NCBI RefSeq assembly: GCF_003590795.1
Contig: NZ_QYUL01000004.1
Location: 1-64,000, forward strand
Source: Azospirillum cavernae
Lineage (GTDB): Bacteria; Pseudomonadota; Alphaproteobacteria; Azospirillales; Azospirillaceae
DNA: 64,000 nucleotides
Reading direction: 5' to 3'
Under the pieces are notes generated by a model. The model saw only the letters and a program-made list of their open reading frames with translations, made no database searches and was not told the DNA's origin. The position numbers and the translations under genes were made by a program. Positions 1 to 9,971 of this stretch are shown here, piece after piece (within the stretch, counting starts at the first letter, position 1; each line of letters begins with the position of its first letter).

Positions 1-2492
1 GCTGGATCCGGCGGCGGCGGCGGGCCTCGACCCCGTGCTCGCCGCCTTCGGCGCCGCGCGCGACCCGGCCGACGTGCCGACGGAGGCCCTGCTGCTCCAG
101 CCGGGAGAGGTCCGCCGCTTCGACCATCCCCAGCCGGTGGTCGGCCATCGCGTCGCCTGGGCGGTGGTCGAGGGTGACGAGGTTCCCCATCTGCTGACGA
201 CGCGCGCTCCTGGCATAGGGTGGCGGCGAACCGCAGCGTTCGCGGCCTGTCCACCGCCGAGATTCTCGCCCGCCACGGCTGGGGGCCGCTCGACGCGGTG
301 TGCGCCGACGCGCTGCCGTGGCTTGCCGCCGAGATGGGCCTCGGCGCGTTGGACGCCGCGAGCGCATCGGGTTGCGCGGGACCGGGACCGCGCTGCGGTG
401 GACGGGGCGGTGCGCGACGCCGCCGGGCTGCTGAGCGGGCTTTCCACCGTCGAGACCGTGGTTCCGGATGAAGCCGCCGCCGCCGCGCTGCACGGGTGGC
501 CGAGACCTCGGCATTGCGCTGCGCCCGGTGACGGACGCGGAGGGGGACGGCGATCTGCTGGCGGTGGCGCAGCGTCATGCCCGCGCCAGGGCTTCCGCTG
601 CCGCGTCGTCACCCTGCCGGACGGCTGTGGCGGCGCGATCCGCCATCCTTCGTCGGATGGCGGGCCGACACGCGGCGCCCTGCGCGTGCTGCGCCGTGGT
701 CCCGGTCGGTTCGAGGCGGTGGAGGCCGATGGCCGCCGTCATGCGGTGACGGCGCCGTACGCCGCTGGCCTCGCCCGCGACGGCATCGCGCTCTACCGTC
801 CGCTGCCCGCCCGCCCGCTGTCGCCGCGCGACATCCTGACCGCCGCCTTCACCGGGTCGGGGAGGGACGTCGGCGTCGCCGTTCTGTTGACCGTGACCAT
901 GGTCCTGCTCGGCCTGCTGACCCCGGTCGCCACCGGGATTCTGGTCAACGAGGCGGTGCCGTTCGCCGAGACCCTGGGCATCGTCCACATGGCGCTGGGG
1001 CTTGCCGCCATCGCGGTGGGCGGGGCGATGTTCGCCCTGGTCCGCTCCCTCCTGCTGTTGCGGTTCGAGGGGCGGGCCGACCCAGCTTCAGGCCGCCATC
1101 TGGGACCGGCTGCTGCGGCTGCCGCGACCTTCTTCCGCCGCTTCCACACCGGCGACCTGCTGATGCGGGCGCTGGCCCCGACCCAGCTTCGCCGGGTGGT
1201 GGCCGACACGCTGCTGTCCGCCGGTCTCCGGCGTGTTCTCGCTGGTCAATTTCGCGCTGATGCTGACCTACGACGCCCGGCTGGCGGTCCGCATTGGGTG
1301 GCGCTGGTCGCCACCCTGCTGCTGACCGCGACCGGCCTGGTCCAGCTTCGCTACGAGCGGCGCTCGGTCGAGCGGTCGCGGAACCTCGTCGGCGCTGCTC
1401 GACCTGCTGACCGCGCTGCCGACCATCCGGGTGAACGGGGCGGGACCGGCTGTTCGCCGCTGGCTGCACCTGTCTCCGCCCAGCGGCGGGAGGGGTATCG
1501 GGTCGGGCTGGCCGGGCCGCGTTCGCGGTGCTGAACGCGCTGGCGCCGCTGCTGGCGACGCTGGTGTTCTTCTCATCATCGCTCGGCGGCCAAGCCGGTT
1601 GCGGTCGGCGACTTCGTCGCCTTCAACGCCGCTTTCGGCAGTTCCTCGGCTCCGCTTCCAGGTGGTGACGGCGCTGACCGCCTCGCTCGACCGGCGCCGA
1701 TCCTCAAGCGCATGCGGCCGATCCTGGACGCGACGCGGAGACCCGACGACAGCCGGAGGTGCCCGCTCCAGGGGCGGTCGCGGTGACTGGCTCACCTTCC
1801 GCTACGGCGACGGCCCGCCGTGCTGAACGATGTCAGCCTGACGGCGGATCCCGGATCCTTCGTCGCGGTGGTCGGCCCTCGGGATCGGCAAATCGACCCT
1901 GTTCCGCCTGCTGCTGGGGTTCGAGACGCCGGAGCGGGAACTGTGTCGTTCGACGGGCAGTCGCTGGCCGACGTCGATCCCGCCTCGGTCCGCCGCAACT
2001 CGGCGTGGTGCTCCAGCGCGGCGCGCTGCTGCCCGGCAGCATCCTGAGAACATCCTCGGCTCCGCCCCTCGGATTGACGACGCGTGGGAGGCCGCCCGGA
2101 TGGCCGGCTGGAGGAGGATTCCGGGCGATGCCGATGGCATGCACACGCTGCTGTCGGATGGGGCGGCAACCCTGTCGGGCGCCAGCGCCAGCGGCTGATG
2201 ATCGCCCGCGCCATCGTCCGCCATCCGCGCGTCCTGCTGCTGGACGAGGCGACCAGCGCGCTCGACAACCGCACCCAGCGATCGTCGCCGACAGCCTGGC
2301 CCGGCTGAACGCCACGCGGATCGTCATCGCCCACCGGCTCAGCACGTGGTCCAGGCTGACCGGATCTGCGTGATGGAACGCGGTCGCATCGTGCAGTCCG
2401 GATCCTACCGCGACCTGATGGACCAGGACGGTCCGTTCCGTGCCCTGGCAAGCCGCCAATTGCTGGAGGACAACGGGCCTGACGTTCTTTGA
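1..2492 (+). pseudogene. NHLM-type peptide-export ABC transporter, permease/ATPase (frameshifted, 5' end outside window)
   Basis: Pieces of one long protein appear one after another in all three plus frames. An N-terminal region (PTEALLLQPGEVRRFDH, about 80-130) is followed by a transmembrane domain (LLGLLTPVATGILVNEAVP near 905-960, then a FEGRAD segment and a helix-rich stretch to about 1600). The ATPase follows: a Walker A region at about 1867-1900 (GIGKST readable across a frame change), [15 protein letters not shown] (about 2231-2275) and an H-loop segment (IVIAHRLS, about 2320-2345). The order matches the second ABC component of NHLM bacteriocin/leader-peptide export systems, known to export ribosomally made peptides across the inner membrane. 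The reading frame changes many times at single-base losses, so as written it is not translatable. The last frame ends at the TGA at 2490-2492. It could be true decay or poor sequence; codon bias is still coding-like throughout. Confidence 0.75.
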
Positions 2493-2503
2493 TCGGTGTG
2501 CGG

Positions 2504-3547
2504 TCAGCGGGCGGTCAGGGAGCGGATCCAGCGCCGGAGGACGCGGTCGACCGCGCCGTCGTCCTGCGTCGGCAGCCGCCGCATGCCCTCCGCCGTGTCC
2601 CGCGCCTCCCCCGGCGCCATGCCGTAGGCGACCCGGAACGCCCGGCTGAACGAGGCTTCCGATCCGAACCCCAGTGATAGCGATGTCGGCATCCGGGGAC
2701 GATCCGGCCGGGCGTGACCAGATCTCCAGCGCCCGCACCAGCCTGCGGTCCCGCACATGCTTGGCCACCCGCCCAGCGGCACGAACAGGCGGTAGAGATT
2801 CGACCGCGACAGGCCGAACCGGCGCAGATCGCATCGGCGCCGAGATCGGGGCTGTCGAGCTGGTCCTCGATGAACAGCTTGATGCGGTCGAGCAACGCGC
2901 CGTGCAGGTCCCCGGCCTGGGCGCGGGCATCGAGCGCCGGTCCGACGCAGGCGGCGATCAGCCCGGCGGTCCCGCTCGCCACCGCCGCCGCCGCCCTGAC
3001 GTTTAGCCCCGGAAGCTGGCGTAGAGGGCGCGCACATGGTCGGCCAGCAGTTCGCCGACGGCGGAGGACGCAGCAGGACCAGTCCATGCAGGGCATCCGG
3101 CGCGGTGACGAGCGGCGCAAGCTTTCGCGGGGACCACCAGGCGAGGGTTCGAAATCGGTGGTCTCGACCGCCAGCACCGGGTCAAGTCCAGCACGCCGAC
3201 GTCGCCCGCTTGCAGCTCGAACTCCCGCCCGGCCGCCAGTCCGGCGCAGCCGCCGGTCAGATGGACCTGCACCAGATAATGTTCGACCGCGCTGCGGGCG
3301 ATGGTGGCGCTGGTCCGCCGCAACGACACGGCGGACCCGGCGATGCGCGTCATCAGCAGGCCGCCAGATGAAAGGTCGTCATCGACCCGGTGAAGACCGA
3401 CTCATCCCTCGGTGGAGCGGTTCGACATCGAAGAAGATCGACAGATCTCCCTCCACTGGACGAAGCTGGCCTCTCCGGCCATCCCCTCCGGGTGAGCGAC
3501 AGCACCGGGATCGGTGACTCGCCCTGCCGCGCCGCGCTGCCCGCCAT
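2504..3547 (-). pseudogene. AraC-family transcriptional regulator (frameshifted)
   Basis: Minus-strand fragments in different frames add up to an AraC-type regulator. The N-terminal AraC-binding-like domain is seen as ARSAVEHYLVQVHLTGG followed by FELQAGDVGVLDLTR (about 3190-3300). The C-terminal HTH region is seen as DSPDLGADAICA, then FGLSRSNLYRLFVPLGG and LVRALEIWSRP in neighbouring frames (about 2700-2880), with a second-helix region SFSRAFRVAYGMAPGEARD near 2590-2650. The stop lies at 2504. At least three frame changes are needed, so no single ORF gives the whole protein, and the exact start (near 3547-3590) is uncertain. It sits tail-to-tail with the ABC transporter and could have regulated it. 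Family assignment is firm at the fold level; the effector is unknown. Confidence 0.6.
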
Positions 3548-3597
3548 CGTGATGCCCCCCTCTCCCCCCATGCTTTCGCTCGCAGGTTCAACTATGG

Positions 3598-4300
3598 CAG
3601 GATCGGGGGCGGACGCCATGGCGGTGGGCTTCCGGCGCAGGGCGATATCTCAGGACGTTGGCGCATAAATCCGTTGAGAGTTGGCGGCATCGGGGGCGCC
3701 GAGCATAGAGGCGCGCCCAAACCCGCGATCATCTCCGCTGAGCCATCCGCGATCTCGTCGACGGCTCCTTCGTCGTCGCTTAAACGTTCGCGACGCCAGC
3801 CTCCGAGCAATTACGAAGCACCTCCATTCATCATATCCAATTGCTTTATCACCTATAACGAAAAGGAAAGACATACATTGATATATCAGTGAATATTGGA
3901 TTGATCATGGAAAATTTTTCCTATATATCGCCGTGACATCACAATCTGTAGTCGTGAGAATAAATTTAGTTAGATATCTAATTATAATGTGAATATTATG
4001 ATTGTAGAATAAAAGAACTTTTGTTTATTTTGTGCGTATCTTTTTATCATGGTTGTAAATTCTAAAACCGCAAAATCTGGCAGAAACCCCGCTCCAACCC
4101 TGTTGTTCATTGACGAACATCATTATGACAGACCTGCTTGGCGTCTTCCTCTCCTTCTTCGCCTAAGATTTGTGGGATATCGCGCGCAAAAACCAAATCA
4201 AACACCCCTTTGGAGAGCGTAAGCCTCCCAGCGTCGATGGGCGTCATGTCGCGAATGGCGGCTGGCCCATGCGCAGACGCGCAACCAAATAGAATGTCTT
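3598..4300. other. AT-rich gene-free gap
   Basis: About 700 bases lie between the broken regulator and the permease gene. From about 3800 to 4080 the composition falls far below the surrounding high-GC DNA, with runs such as AATTATAATGTGAAT. Short ORFs on both strands here have no coding-like codon use. I see no convincing RNA gene or repeat. The right part probably carries the promoter of the 4301-8875 cassette. Confidence 0.5.
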
Positions 4301-5190
4301 GTGACGCCACACACCACTGACCGCCCTTGGCGACGTGACAGCCTGGCCGCGTGGCCGGCATTTGCCCACTATCTGCCCGGAGCGGGTTTCTGCCTGGCCT
4401 TCGCCATCGCTTTCATCGTCATGTCGGGCATCGTGCGTCACGATGGACCAGCCTTGGCGACGTTGATGACCTACGGCATGACCAGCGCCTTTTTCATCGC
4501 CATCGGTCTGCGCCGCGCGCCAAACTGGATCAACTCCGCCGGACGGGACGCGCGGGGTCTGCTTCTGATCAACGGCTTGACGATCGCCAACACGTTTCTG
4601 GTTTACGTCATCCTGCTGAACGTATCGGCCTTCACCTATGTGCTGGTTTTTTTCGGCACGCTGCCGCTTGCGTCGCCGTGCTGCGAAAGTGTTTGGGAAA
4701 GGCGGATTCCTGGCGGTTCACGCATGTTGGGCTGCGGGGGCATTGGTCTGGCCGCCTGCGTTTCCTCCCAAACGTCGCTTTCGGCGTCGCTGACCGGCGT
4801 CGGACTCAGCATCGTTTCGGCGATCGCCGGAGCAAGCTATCTTGACGTTTCCAAAGATTTTCAAGTCAAAACCAATTTGGGAACGTCGGATATTCTGGCC
4901 CTGCGCTTTATCGGCACGATAATATTCGCGGGCGCCTTGGTTTTCCAAGAACCCGCTCGTCCTGTTTTGACTCTTGGCGCCTGGTTGACCTATGCGTTTA
5001 TCGCCCTCGTCGGCAGCGTGATCCCCCTCTACCTTTTGCAGAAATCCAATGAATGGATTGGCCCGGAACGCACCGCGCGCCTGATGCCGTTGATTCCGCT
5101 TTGTGCGCGTTTCTGTCCTTTGTCGCGGCGCCGGTCGCTCCTTCGCTGGCGGATCTCGCCATCGTGACGGCGGCGACGATCGCATGCTGA
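4301..5190 (+). pseudogene. EamA/DMT-family permease, about 296 residues, with indels
   Basis: A ten-helix drug/metabolite-type transporter is visible. Hydrophobic segments include FCLAFAIAFIVMSGIV, LMTYGMTSAFFIAIGL, FTYVLVFFGTLPL, GLSIVSAIAGASYL, LRFIGTIIFAGALVF and WLTYAFIALVGSVIPLYLL, and EamA proteins have two five-helix repeats. GTG at 4301 opens the frame. Around 4668-4730 the protein reads sensibly only in another frame (VAVL, RKCLGKADSWRFTHV) before returning to the first, so two compensating indels are likely. A third near 5108 changes the end from the long ORF to SFVAAPVAPSLADLAIVTAATIAC, stop 5188-5190. This is typical of sequence error or very recent decay. It starts the cassette with the FAD, ATP-grasp and dioxygenase genes, 43 bases before the next start, and is the natural exporter or importer for the cassette product. 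Confidence 0.6.
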
Positions 5191-5233
5191 TTGCTGTTCA
5201 TCGCCCGACCAATGGGCGCAAAGGAGATTGACG

Positions 5234-6655
5234 ATGACTGTTCGCATCGGCGTCGTCGGCGGCGGCCCATCGGGCTGCGCCGCCGCCGTCGCCCTCTGCT
5301 CCGCCGCCGAGGCTCATCACAGCCCGGTGGACGTGACCGTCTTCGAGAAACAGGCCCCTTACAAGGGCCGCACCTTCAACACGGGCGATCCCGTCCTGCT
5401 CCTCAACACCAGCGCGGGCGTCACGTCGGTTCGCGCCGAAAACCCCAACGACTTTGTTTCCTTTCTGGCCACTCATCGACCGACGAACCCGGCTGATTTT
5501 GTCGCGCGAACCGAAGCCGCAGCGTATCTGCAACAGACGATGAATGGTCTTGGCGGCCGGTTCTCGCGGTTGCGCGTGCGTCAGATGGAGGTCCGATGCG
5601 TCGAGGAAACTCCCGAGGCCGACCTTGCCGTTCGGAGTGAAGGCAGTCGTTTTCTGTTCGACGCCTCGTGCTGGCGATGGGCGCTCCGTTCCGAACCCTT
5701 GAGACGGCGTCCGCCGTGCGATGCGTCAGCCTTATCCCGTCTGCCAGTTGGACGATGTGGAGCAGGACGACGCGGTTCTGATTCTTGGCTCTCATCTCAG
5801 CGCCATCGACGCCTGCGTGTGGCTGCATTCAAAGGAGCACCGAGGACCCATCACGCTCCTCAGCCGTTCGGGAAGGCTGCCGGCGGTTCGCCGGTCCCTG
5901 TTGCACAGCGACGCAGGTCGGGACGCTGAGCGCGCCGTCGTCAACGCCGCCGCGCGACAGGGCGTGAAGCGCCTGCAATGTCTGGCGCCGGTTTTGGCGC
6001 AACAGGGCGGCGCCTCCATGGCGAAGGCCCTGAACGGCTCCGCTTCCTTTCGGGATGGCGCGGACGAATTCATGGCCGCTTGGCAGGAAAGCGAGGCTGG
6101 GCCGGCCCCGTGGGAACGTCTGATGATGTTCGCCATCGACGCCCTCAACACGGAATGGCCTTTGACGCCCGCAGCCGAGCGCGGCGATTTTCAGCAGCGG
6201 ATCGGCGCCCGGCTTGGGCGCTTCATCTCCGCCATGCCGCTGCGCAACGCGCGCATTCTGGCGGGGATGTTGGCGACCGGACAATTGAGGCTTGCCGCCG
6301 GTGGTCTTGACCAGGCGGGGCGGCCGAGTTTCGATGACGCGCCGCCGCCCGGCGCGCCAAACCAATTTGACGTCATCATCAACGCCACCGGCTTGGGACG
6401 TCCCGCCGACGATCCTTCCTTGCGGAACTTGCCCGCAAGCGTCTGGTGAGAATCAACGCCGACGGCGGCGTGGATGTTGACGCCGCGACCGGCAGGGTCA
6501 AATCGGCGTTGCCGATTTACGCCCTTGGCCCCGTCGCGCAGGGCGCGATCTACACGCCAAATTTTCTCTATTCATCCGTTCGCAGCGCGCAAGGCCTCAA
6601 GGCCATTCTTCCGCGCGGCGTCGACTCCATCCGTCAACACACCGAAGCCGCGTGA
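5234..6655 (+). pseudogene. FAD/NAD(P)-binding oxidoreductase-like protein (frameshifted)
   Basis: ATG 5234 is preceded by AAAGGAG at a good distance. The first residues (MTVRIGVVGGGPSG) form a Rossmann dinucleotide motif, followed by FEKQAPYKGRTFNTGDP and LLNTSAGVTSVR. This is typical of the FAD-NAD(P)-binding family (PF13454-type) of flavoprotein hydroxylase/oxidase-like proteins. After about 5650 the protein continues in another frame (MRQPYPVCQLDD...VLILGSHLSAIDACVWL, a second nucleotide-binding segment). It changes frame again near 6440 into INADGGVDVDAATGRVKSALPIYALGPVAQGA and stops at 6653-6655. Total coding length fits about 470 residues, normal for the family. Two frame changes make it formally broken. 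Substrate unknown; context suggests a tailoring enzyme. Confidence 0.65.
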
Positions 6656-6664
6656 GTGTGGATC

Positions 6665-7912
6665 ATGGTCACGGTCGTCCTTTTATCGTCTCGTCAATTG
6701 GGTTTTCTGAACATTCCGCCGGAGATCCGTCACACCGTCGATTTTGTCGCGATCATGTCGAAGGCGGAGGCGGAGGCTTTGCCCCATCCACGCGCGCGTG
6801 GTTGAGCCGGTGGAGCATGTCCCGATCGCTTCGAACGACGGCGTTCTCTGGCAATATGATGAGATGGAAGCCCTGGCGCTTATTCGCGCCTTGCCGGGCA
6901 AACCGACCGCCATCGTGACGTTTGACGAAGGGGCGACGCTTCTCGCGGCTAATCTGCGCGCTCAACTCGACGTTCCCGGCGCTCGTCCCGACGAAATTCT
7001 GCGTTATCGCGACAAGTTGCTGATGAAGCGCCACGTGCGCGCCGCCGGTTTGAAAACCCCCGAGGCGGATCGGCTGCCGCAACCCGGCGACTGGCCATCC
7101 TACACCGCTCTGGCGGCGCGTTTCGGTCCTCGGATGGTGATAAAACCTGTGGATTCCGCAGGCACGAACGCCGTTCATATTGTTGCCGACGAAGACGCGT
7201 TCACCCACGCCGTCAAGAGATCCCAGCAGCTCAGCCTGGATTATGAAATAGAGACCTTCGCGGAAGGAAAGCTGTATCACTGCGACACAATTTGGTCGGG
7301 CGATGAGTTGCTGTTCACCGCCTGCACGGAATATGTCGCGCCCACCATCGAATTTCAGAATGGTTTTCCGCTTGGCGGACGGGCGATGAATCCCATTCCA
7401 CGCTGTCTTCGCGCCTGATTGACTTTGCTGTGGACGCCGTCCGCGCCCTTGGCGTGGCCAGCGTCGCCCAACACACCGAGTTGATGGTCGGCCCCGATGG
7501 CGCGATCACCTTCATCGAAAGCGGCGCCCGCCCGCCCGGCATGCTCGTCGCCCAGATGTACGAGCGCGCTTTTGGCCTCAACATCTTAACGCTCGCGCTT
7601 GCCGCCAATGTGGGGGGAGCCTTGGCGTCGGTCATCATGCCGCCCGCTGTCGCCCGACCACCGCTTTTGCAAGACGCCTTCTATCTTGTTTATCCCCGTG
7701 GCCACGGGTGGGTGACGGGGGTTCGGTCGCCGCCTGACGATCTGGTTGGCCGGCTTGACATGCGCTCTCACACGACAAAGGGAGATTGGCACGAAGGCTG
7801 CCGATCCAACCTTGACTTCACAACGACGGTCCTGTGCGGCGGCGACCGGGATTTCGTCGATCACGCCTACGCCGCCATGACGATTTTTGCGCCAGTCGAA
7901 TACGCGAATTGA
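6665..7912 (+). pseudogene. ATP-grasp ligase (frameshifted)
   Basis: ATG 6665 opens MVTVVLLSSRQLGFLNIPPEIRH. The frame changes near 6798 and continues as VEPVEHVPIASNDGVLWQYDEMEALALIRALPG, then LRYRDKLLMKRHVRAAGLKTPE, MVIKPVDSAGTNAVHIVADEDAF and YEIETFAEGKLYHCDTIWSGDEL. These are the lid and ATP-binding segments of ATP-grasp carboxylate-amine ligases. The frame changes again near 7385 and continues as DESHSTLSSRLIDFAVDAVRALG, then a metal-binding segment ITFIESGARPPG, to the stop at 7910-7912. Such enzymes join a carboxylate to an amine through an acyl phosphate. It lies 9 bases after the FAD gene and 12 before the dioxygenase, so co-transcription is likely. Acceptor and donor substrates cannot be read from sequence. 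Confidence 0.7.
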
Positions 7913-7924
7913 GGGGGAATTTTG

Positions 7925-8875
7925 ATGTCACTTGCTATGGCGCCGGTCGCGCATGATCCGCTCACGCGTGAGGAGCGGCGGGGACGGATGGTTCATATTC
8001 GGCCAACCGCCAGCGCCGTTCAGACCTTTCTGCAACGGGTTGAGGCGATCACCATCGATGATCTGAAGCGCATTCCCTACAAGCGGTATATTTGCGCGCG
8101 CGAAATGTTGGCGGCTTTTGGCGATGATTTCGGTGATCGCCTGCGCGCGGTTTTGGATGACTATGAAACAGGATGCTTGGCGCTCCATTTCGGGGAGTTG
8201 AGCAACCAGCAGGATTGCGTTTTGATCGCGACCGCCGTCAGCCACCTTCTCAGCAAACCGATTCCAGAACCCTCGGGCGGTTATTTCGGCATCACGACGG
8301 TCGTGCATGATGACGCGCCATCGCTCAAGATTCTGGATCCTTATCGCTATTTCAGCCTGCACACGGACGGCGTCTTTGCGGACAATCCGGTCGATTGGTT
8401 GATGATGATGAAATTGGAGGAGCAGAACGCCATCGGTGGAGAATCGCGCCTTCTCCACATGGCCGACTTCGACGCTTTTGAGCGTCTCTGCCGTCTTGAT
8501 GGCAGCAACACGATCTTCTCATTCGGCCTCGACGAGAAAGATCGCCGGTATGAAATTTTTTCGAAGGTCAGCAGCATGGAGAGGGGGCGTTCGCGCATCC
8601 TCGACACAGTCGGCGGCCAACGGCGCATCAAGTTTGTCGACCAGTTCATCCTTCCCGAAACGATTGCGGAGGCGACCTTCATCGAGAAGGTTCATGCCGC
8701 TCTCGAAGACTGTGAAGCCATCGTGGTGGAGCCGCTTCCGGTTGGTTCCATGCTGATTTTGAACAATTCAGTCTGGGTTCATGGCCGCGCCCCGTTCAAG
8801 AGAAACCCAGGATTGCAGCGTTCCCTTCTGCGGCAATATGGGTATTTTCCACATCGGCATCCATATATGAGATGA
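7925..8875 (+). CDS. CsiD-like Fe(II)/2-oxoglutarate dioxygenase
   Basis: An intact 316-residue protein starting at ATG 7925, with AGGGGG eight bases upstream; it is the only gene of the cassette without indels. The metal-binding facial triad is visible: H146-x-D148 (FSLHTDGVF) and H286 (SVWVHGRAPF), with R299 (LQRSLLRQYGYF) placed to hold 2-oxoglutarate. The segment DWLMMMKLEEQNAIGGESRLLH strongly resembles CsiD, the glutarate 2-hydroxylase family. CsiD itself hydroxylates glutarate in lysine catabolism, but the usual partners LhgO and GabD/GabT are absent. Beside an ATP-grasp ligase, a flavoprotein and an EamA permease, a role in modifying a small amino-acid-derived product is an inference. 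Confidence 0.8.
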   Translation: MSLAMAPVAHDPLTREERRGRMVHIRPTASAVQTFLQRVEAITIDDLKRIPYKRYICAREMLAAFGDDFGDRLRAVLDDYETGCLALHFGELSNQQDCVLIATAVSHLLSKPIPEPSGGYFGITTVVHDDAPSLKILDPYRYFSLHTDGVFADNPVDWLMMMKLEEQNAIGGESRLLHMADFDAFERLCRLDGSNTIFSFGLDEKDRRYEIFSKVSSMERGRSRILDTVGGQRRIKFVDQFILPETIAEATFIEKVHAALEDCEAIVVEPLPVGSMLILNNSVWVHGRAPFKRNPGLQRSLLRQYGYFPHRHPYMR

Positions 8876-8939
8876 CGCCAGGAAGCGGAAGCTGCTGAAA
8901 AGCTGGGCTTTGGATCCGCGAAAGCTCCCCCTCTGGGTT

Positions 8940-8980
8940 TAGAGCGCCGCGCGCTAAATCTGAAACAGTGCGGCGCTCTA
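8940..8980. terminator. Palindrome after the dioxygenase gene, possible terminator
   Basis: TAGAGCGCCGC at 8940-8950 is repeated as its exact reverse complement at 8970-8980 around a 19-base spacer. It lies 65 bases after the stop of the dioxygenase gene, so it may end the cassette transcript. There is no strong T-run. It may instead be an intergenic palindromic repeat together with the next element. Confidence 0.45.
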
Positions 8981-8994
8981 ATCTTTGATTTATC

Positions 8995-9041
8995 GAGCAG
9001 ATTCACGCGTTAAATCGATCCTGATTTAACGCGATCTGCTC
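8995..9041. repeat. Long imperfect palindrome (19 bp arms)
   Basis: The left arm GAGCAGAT + TCA + CGCGTTAAATC (8995-9016) pairs with the right arm GATTTAACGCG + ATCTGCTC (9023-9041) around a six-base loop. Only the TCA triplet is unpaired. With the neighbouring palindrome at 8940-8980 it forms a double-hairpin block of the kind found as dispersed intergenic repeats in alphaproteobacteria. It directly borders the phage-remnant junction. Confidence 0.6.
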
Positions 9042-9202
9042 TAGGGGAGCGAGTAGCGATGGAATAAGATGTCGGCATAAGGGCTGACCGCCTACGCGGT
9101 CTTGACCAGCCTCCAACCGGCCAAGCGTCTGCGACAGTTCATCGATTCCCACAGTAGATCCTCCTATATGAAAGTGATAAGCGGTCTGGATTGTTGTCGC
9201 GG

Positions 9203-9423
9203 TCAGAATCGGACCACGTCCGCGTCCGGGACAGACCCATCCGCGCCGACCTTGGCCAGCTTTGCGGCGTTGGCGGCGGCGTTCCGCTGCCCCTCGTTGA
9301 ATTGTTCGGCGTCCAGCGAACAGGTGTGGTCGCCTTTGTCCAGCTTGTGTTCCACCGACGTGACCCGCCAATCGGTCGGCACACCCGGCCTGAAGCCGGA
9401 CAGCGTGAGCCGCTGTTCCGCCA
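9203..9423 (-). pseudogene. C-terminal remnant of a phage late control D protein
   Basis: The minus frame reads LTLSGFRPGVPTDWRVTSVEHKLDKGDHTCSLDAEQFNEGQRN, ending at a stop at 9203. The pattern (SGFRPGV, W-V-T-x-V-x-H-x-L-D, T-S-L-x-A-E) is that of the end of late control gene D proteins, baseplate hub/tail-spike-like proteins of P2-type phages. About 74 residues remain, whereas full-length proteins are above 300. The break is at about 9423, where the plus-strand recombinase remnant begins. It belongs to an older, different phage from the lambda-like prophage at 15.7-64 kb. Confidence 0.6.
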
Positions 9424-9634
9424 TCAGGTGACGCAGCATTGGTTCCGCCACCTGCTCGCCACCAACATGCTGGCCAAGGGCGCCGACATCCGATCCGTGA
9501 TGGCGCAAGGCGGCTGGCTCGACGCCAGTTCCGTGATGATCTACGGCCACGACGTCCCGGAACGCCGCCGAAATCTGGTCAACCTGCTCGACGGCGCGCC
9601 GCCGGGCGGCAAACCGGGAAAAGCGACAGGGTGA
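9424..9634 (+). pseudogene. C-terminal remnant of a tyrosine recombinase/integrase
   Basis: The plus frame reads HWFRHLLATNMLAKGADIRSVMAQGGW then MIYGHDVPERRRNLVNLL, stop 9632-9634. This contains the conserved box II of tyrosine recombinases: H-x-x-R, the H/W position (GGW) and the catalytic Y in MIYGH. Only about 68 residues remain; the N-terminal domains and the first catalytic arginine are missing. It starts exactly where the late control D fragment ends on the other strand, so both were probably cut in one rearrangement. Confidence 0.65.
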
Positions 9635-9971
9635 GCGATGGCGCGGCTCGGACCGAATCTGCGCCTATTCGGCTGAGACAGCAGTCACCCACAATTTTAT
9701 AGGATGTTCTAACCGCTACAACACATCCCTAAGCATAAACTTGCCCATCATGTCGAGAAGCAACCGGCGAGAAACAACCGGCAACGGCACGCTCAGCGGC
9801 TTCGGCAGACTGCTGACGCCTCCTTTTCGCGATATCCCCAACCAACGGCCTTCACTCCGATCGGATCGCTTCCTCTGGTGATGCCCGTCCGCTTTGCCAC
9901 CCTTTGACGGACAAGTCAGGAATCGGTCGCAGGATGAATGGGGGAGGCTGGGCGCCTCCCCCTTCAACGGC
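9635..9971. other. Gene-free gap between recombinase remnant and RTX gene
   Basis: No ORF here has coding-like composition in a sensible context. The right end holds the hairpin described at 9940-9962. The rest shows no repeat or RNA gene that I can recognise. Confidence 0.4.
9940..9962 (-). terminator. Hairpin just downstream of the RTX gene
   Basis: GGGGGAGGC (9940-9948) pairs perfectly with GCCTCCCCC (9954-9962) around five bases, nine bases beyond the stop of the minus-strand RTX gene. The stem is very GC-rich; the T-run after it is weak (ATTCATCC on the minus strand). It is a likely transcription end. Confidence 0.6.

Noticed and set aside
9681-9692. Shared short string GCAGTCACCCAC at about 9688 and 54882
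   Set aside because: Twelve identical bases without wider similarity are too few to claim an insertion border.
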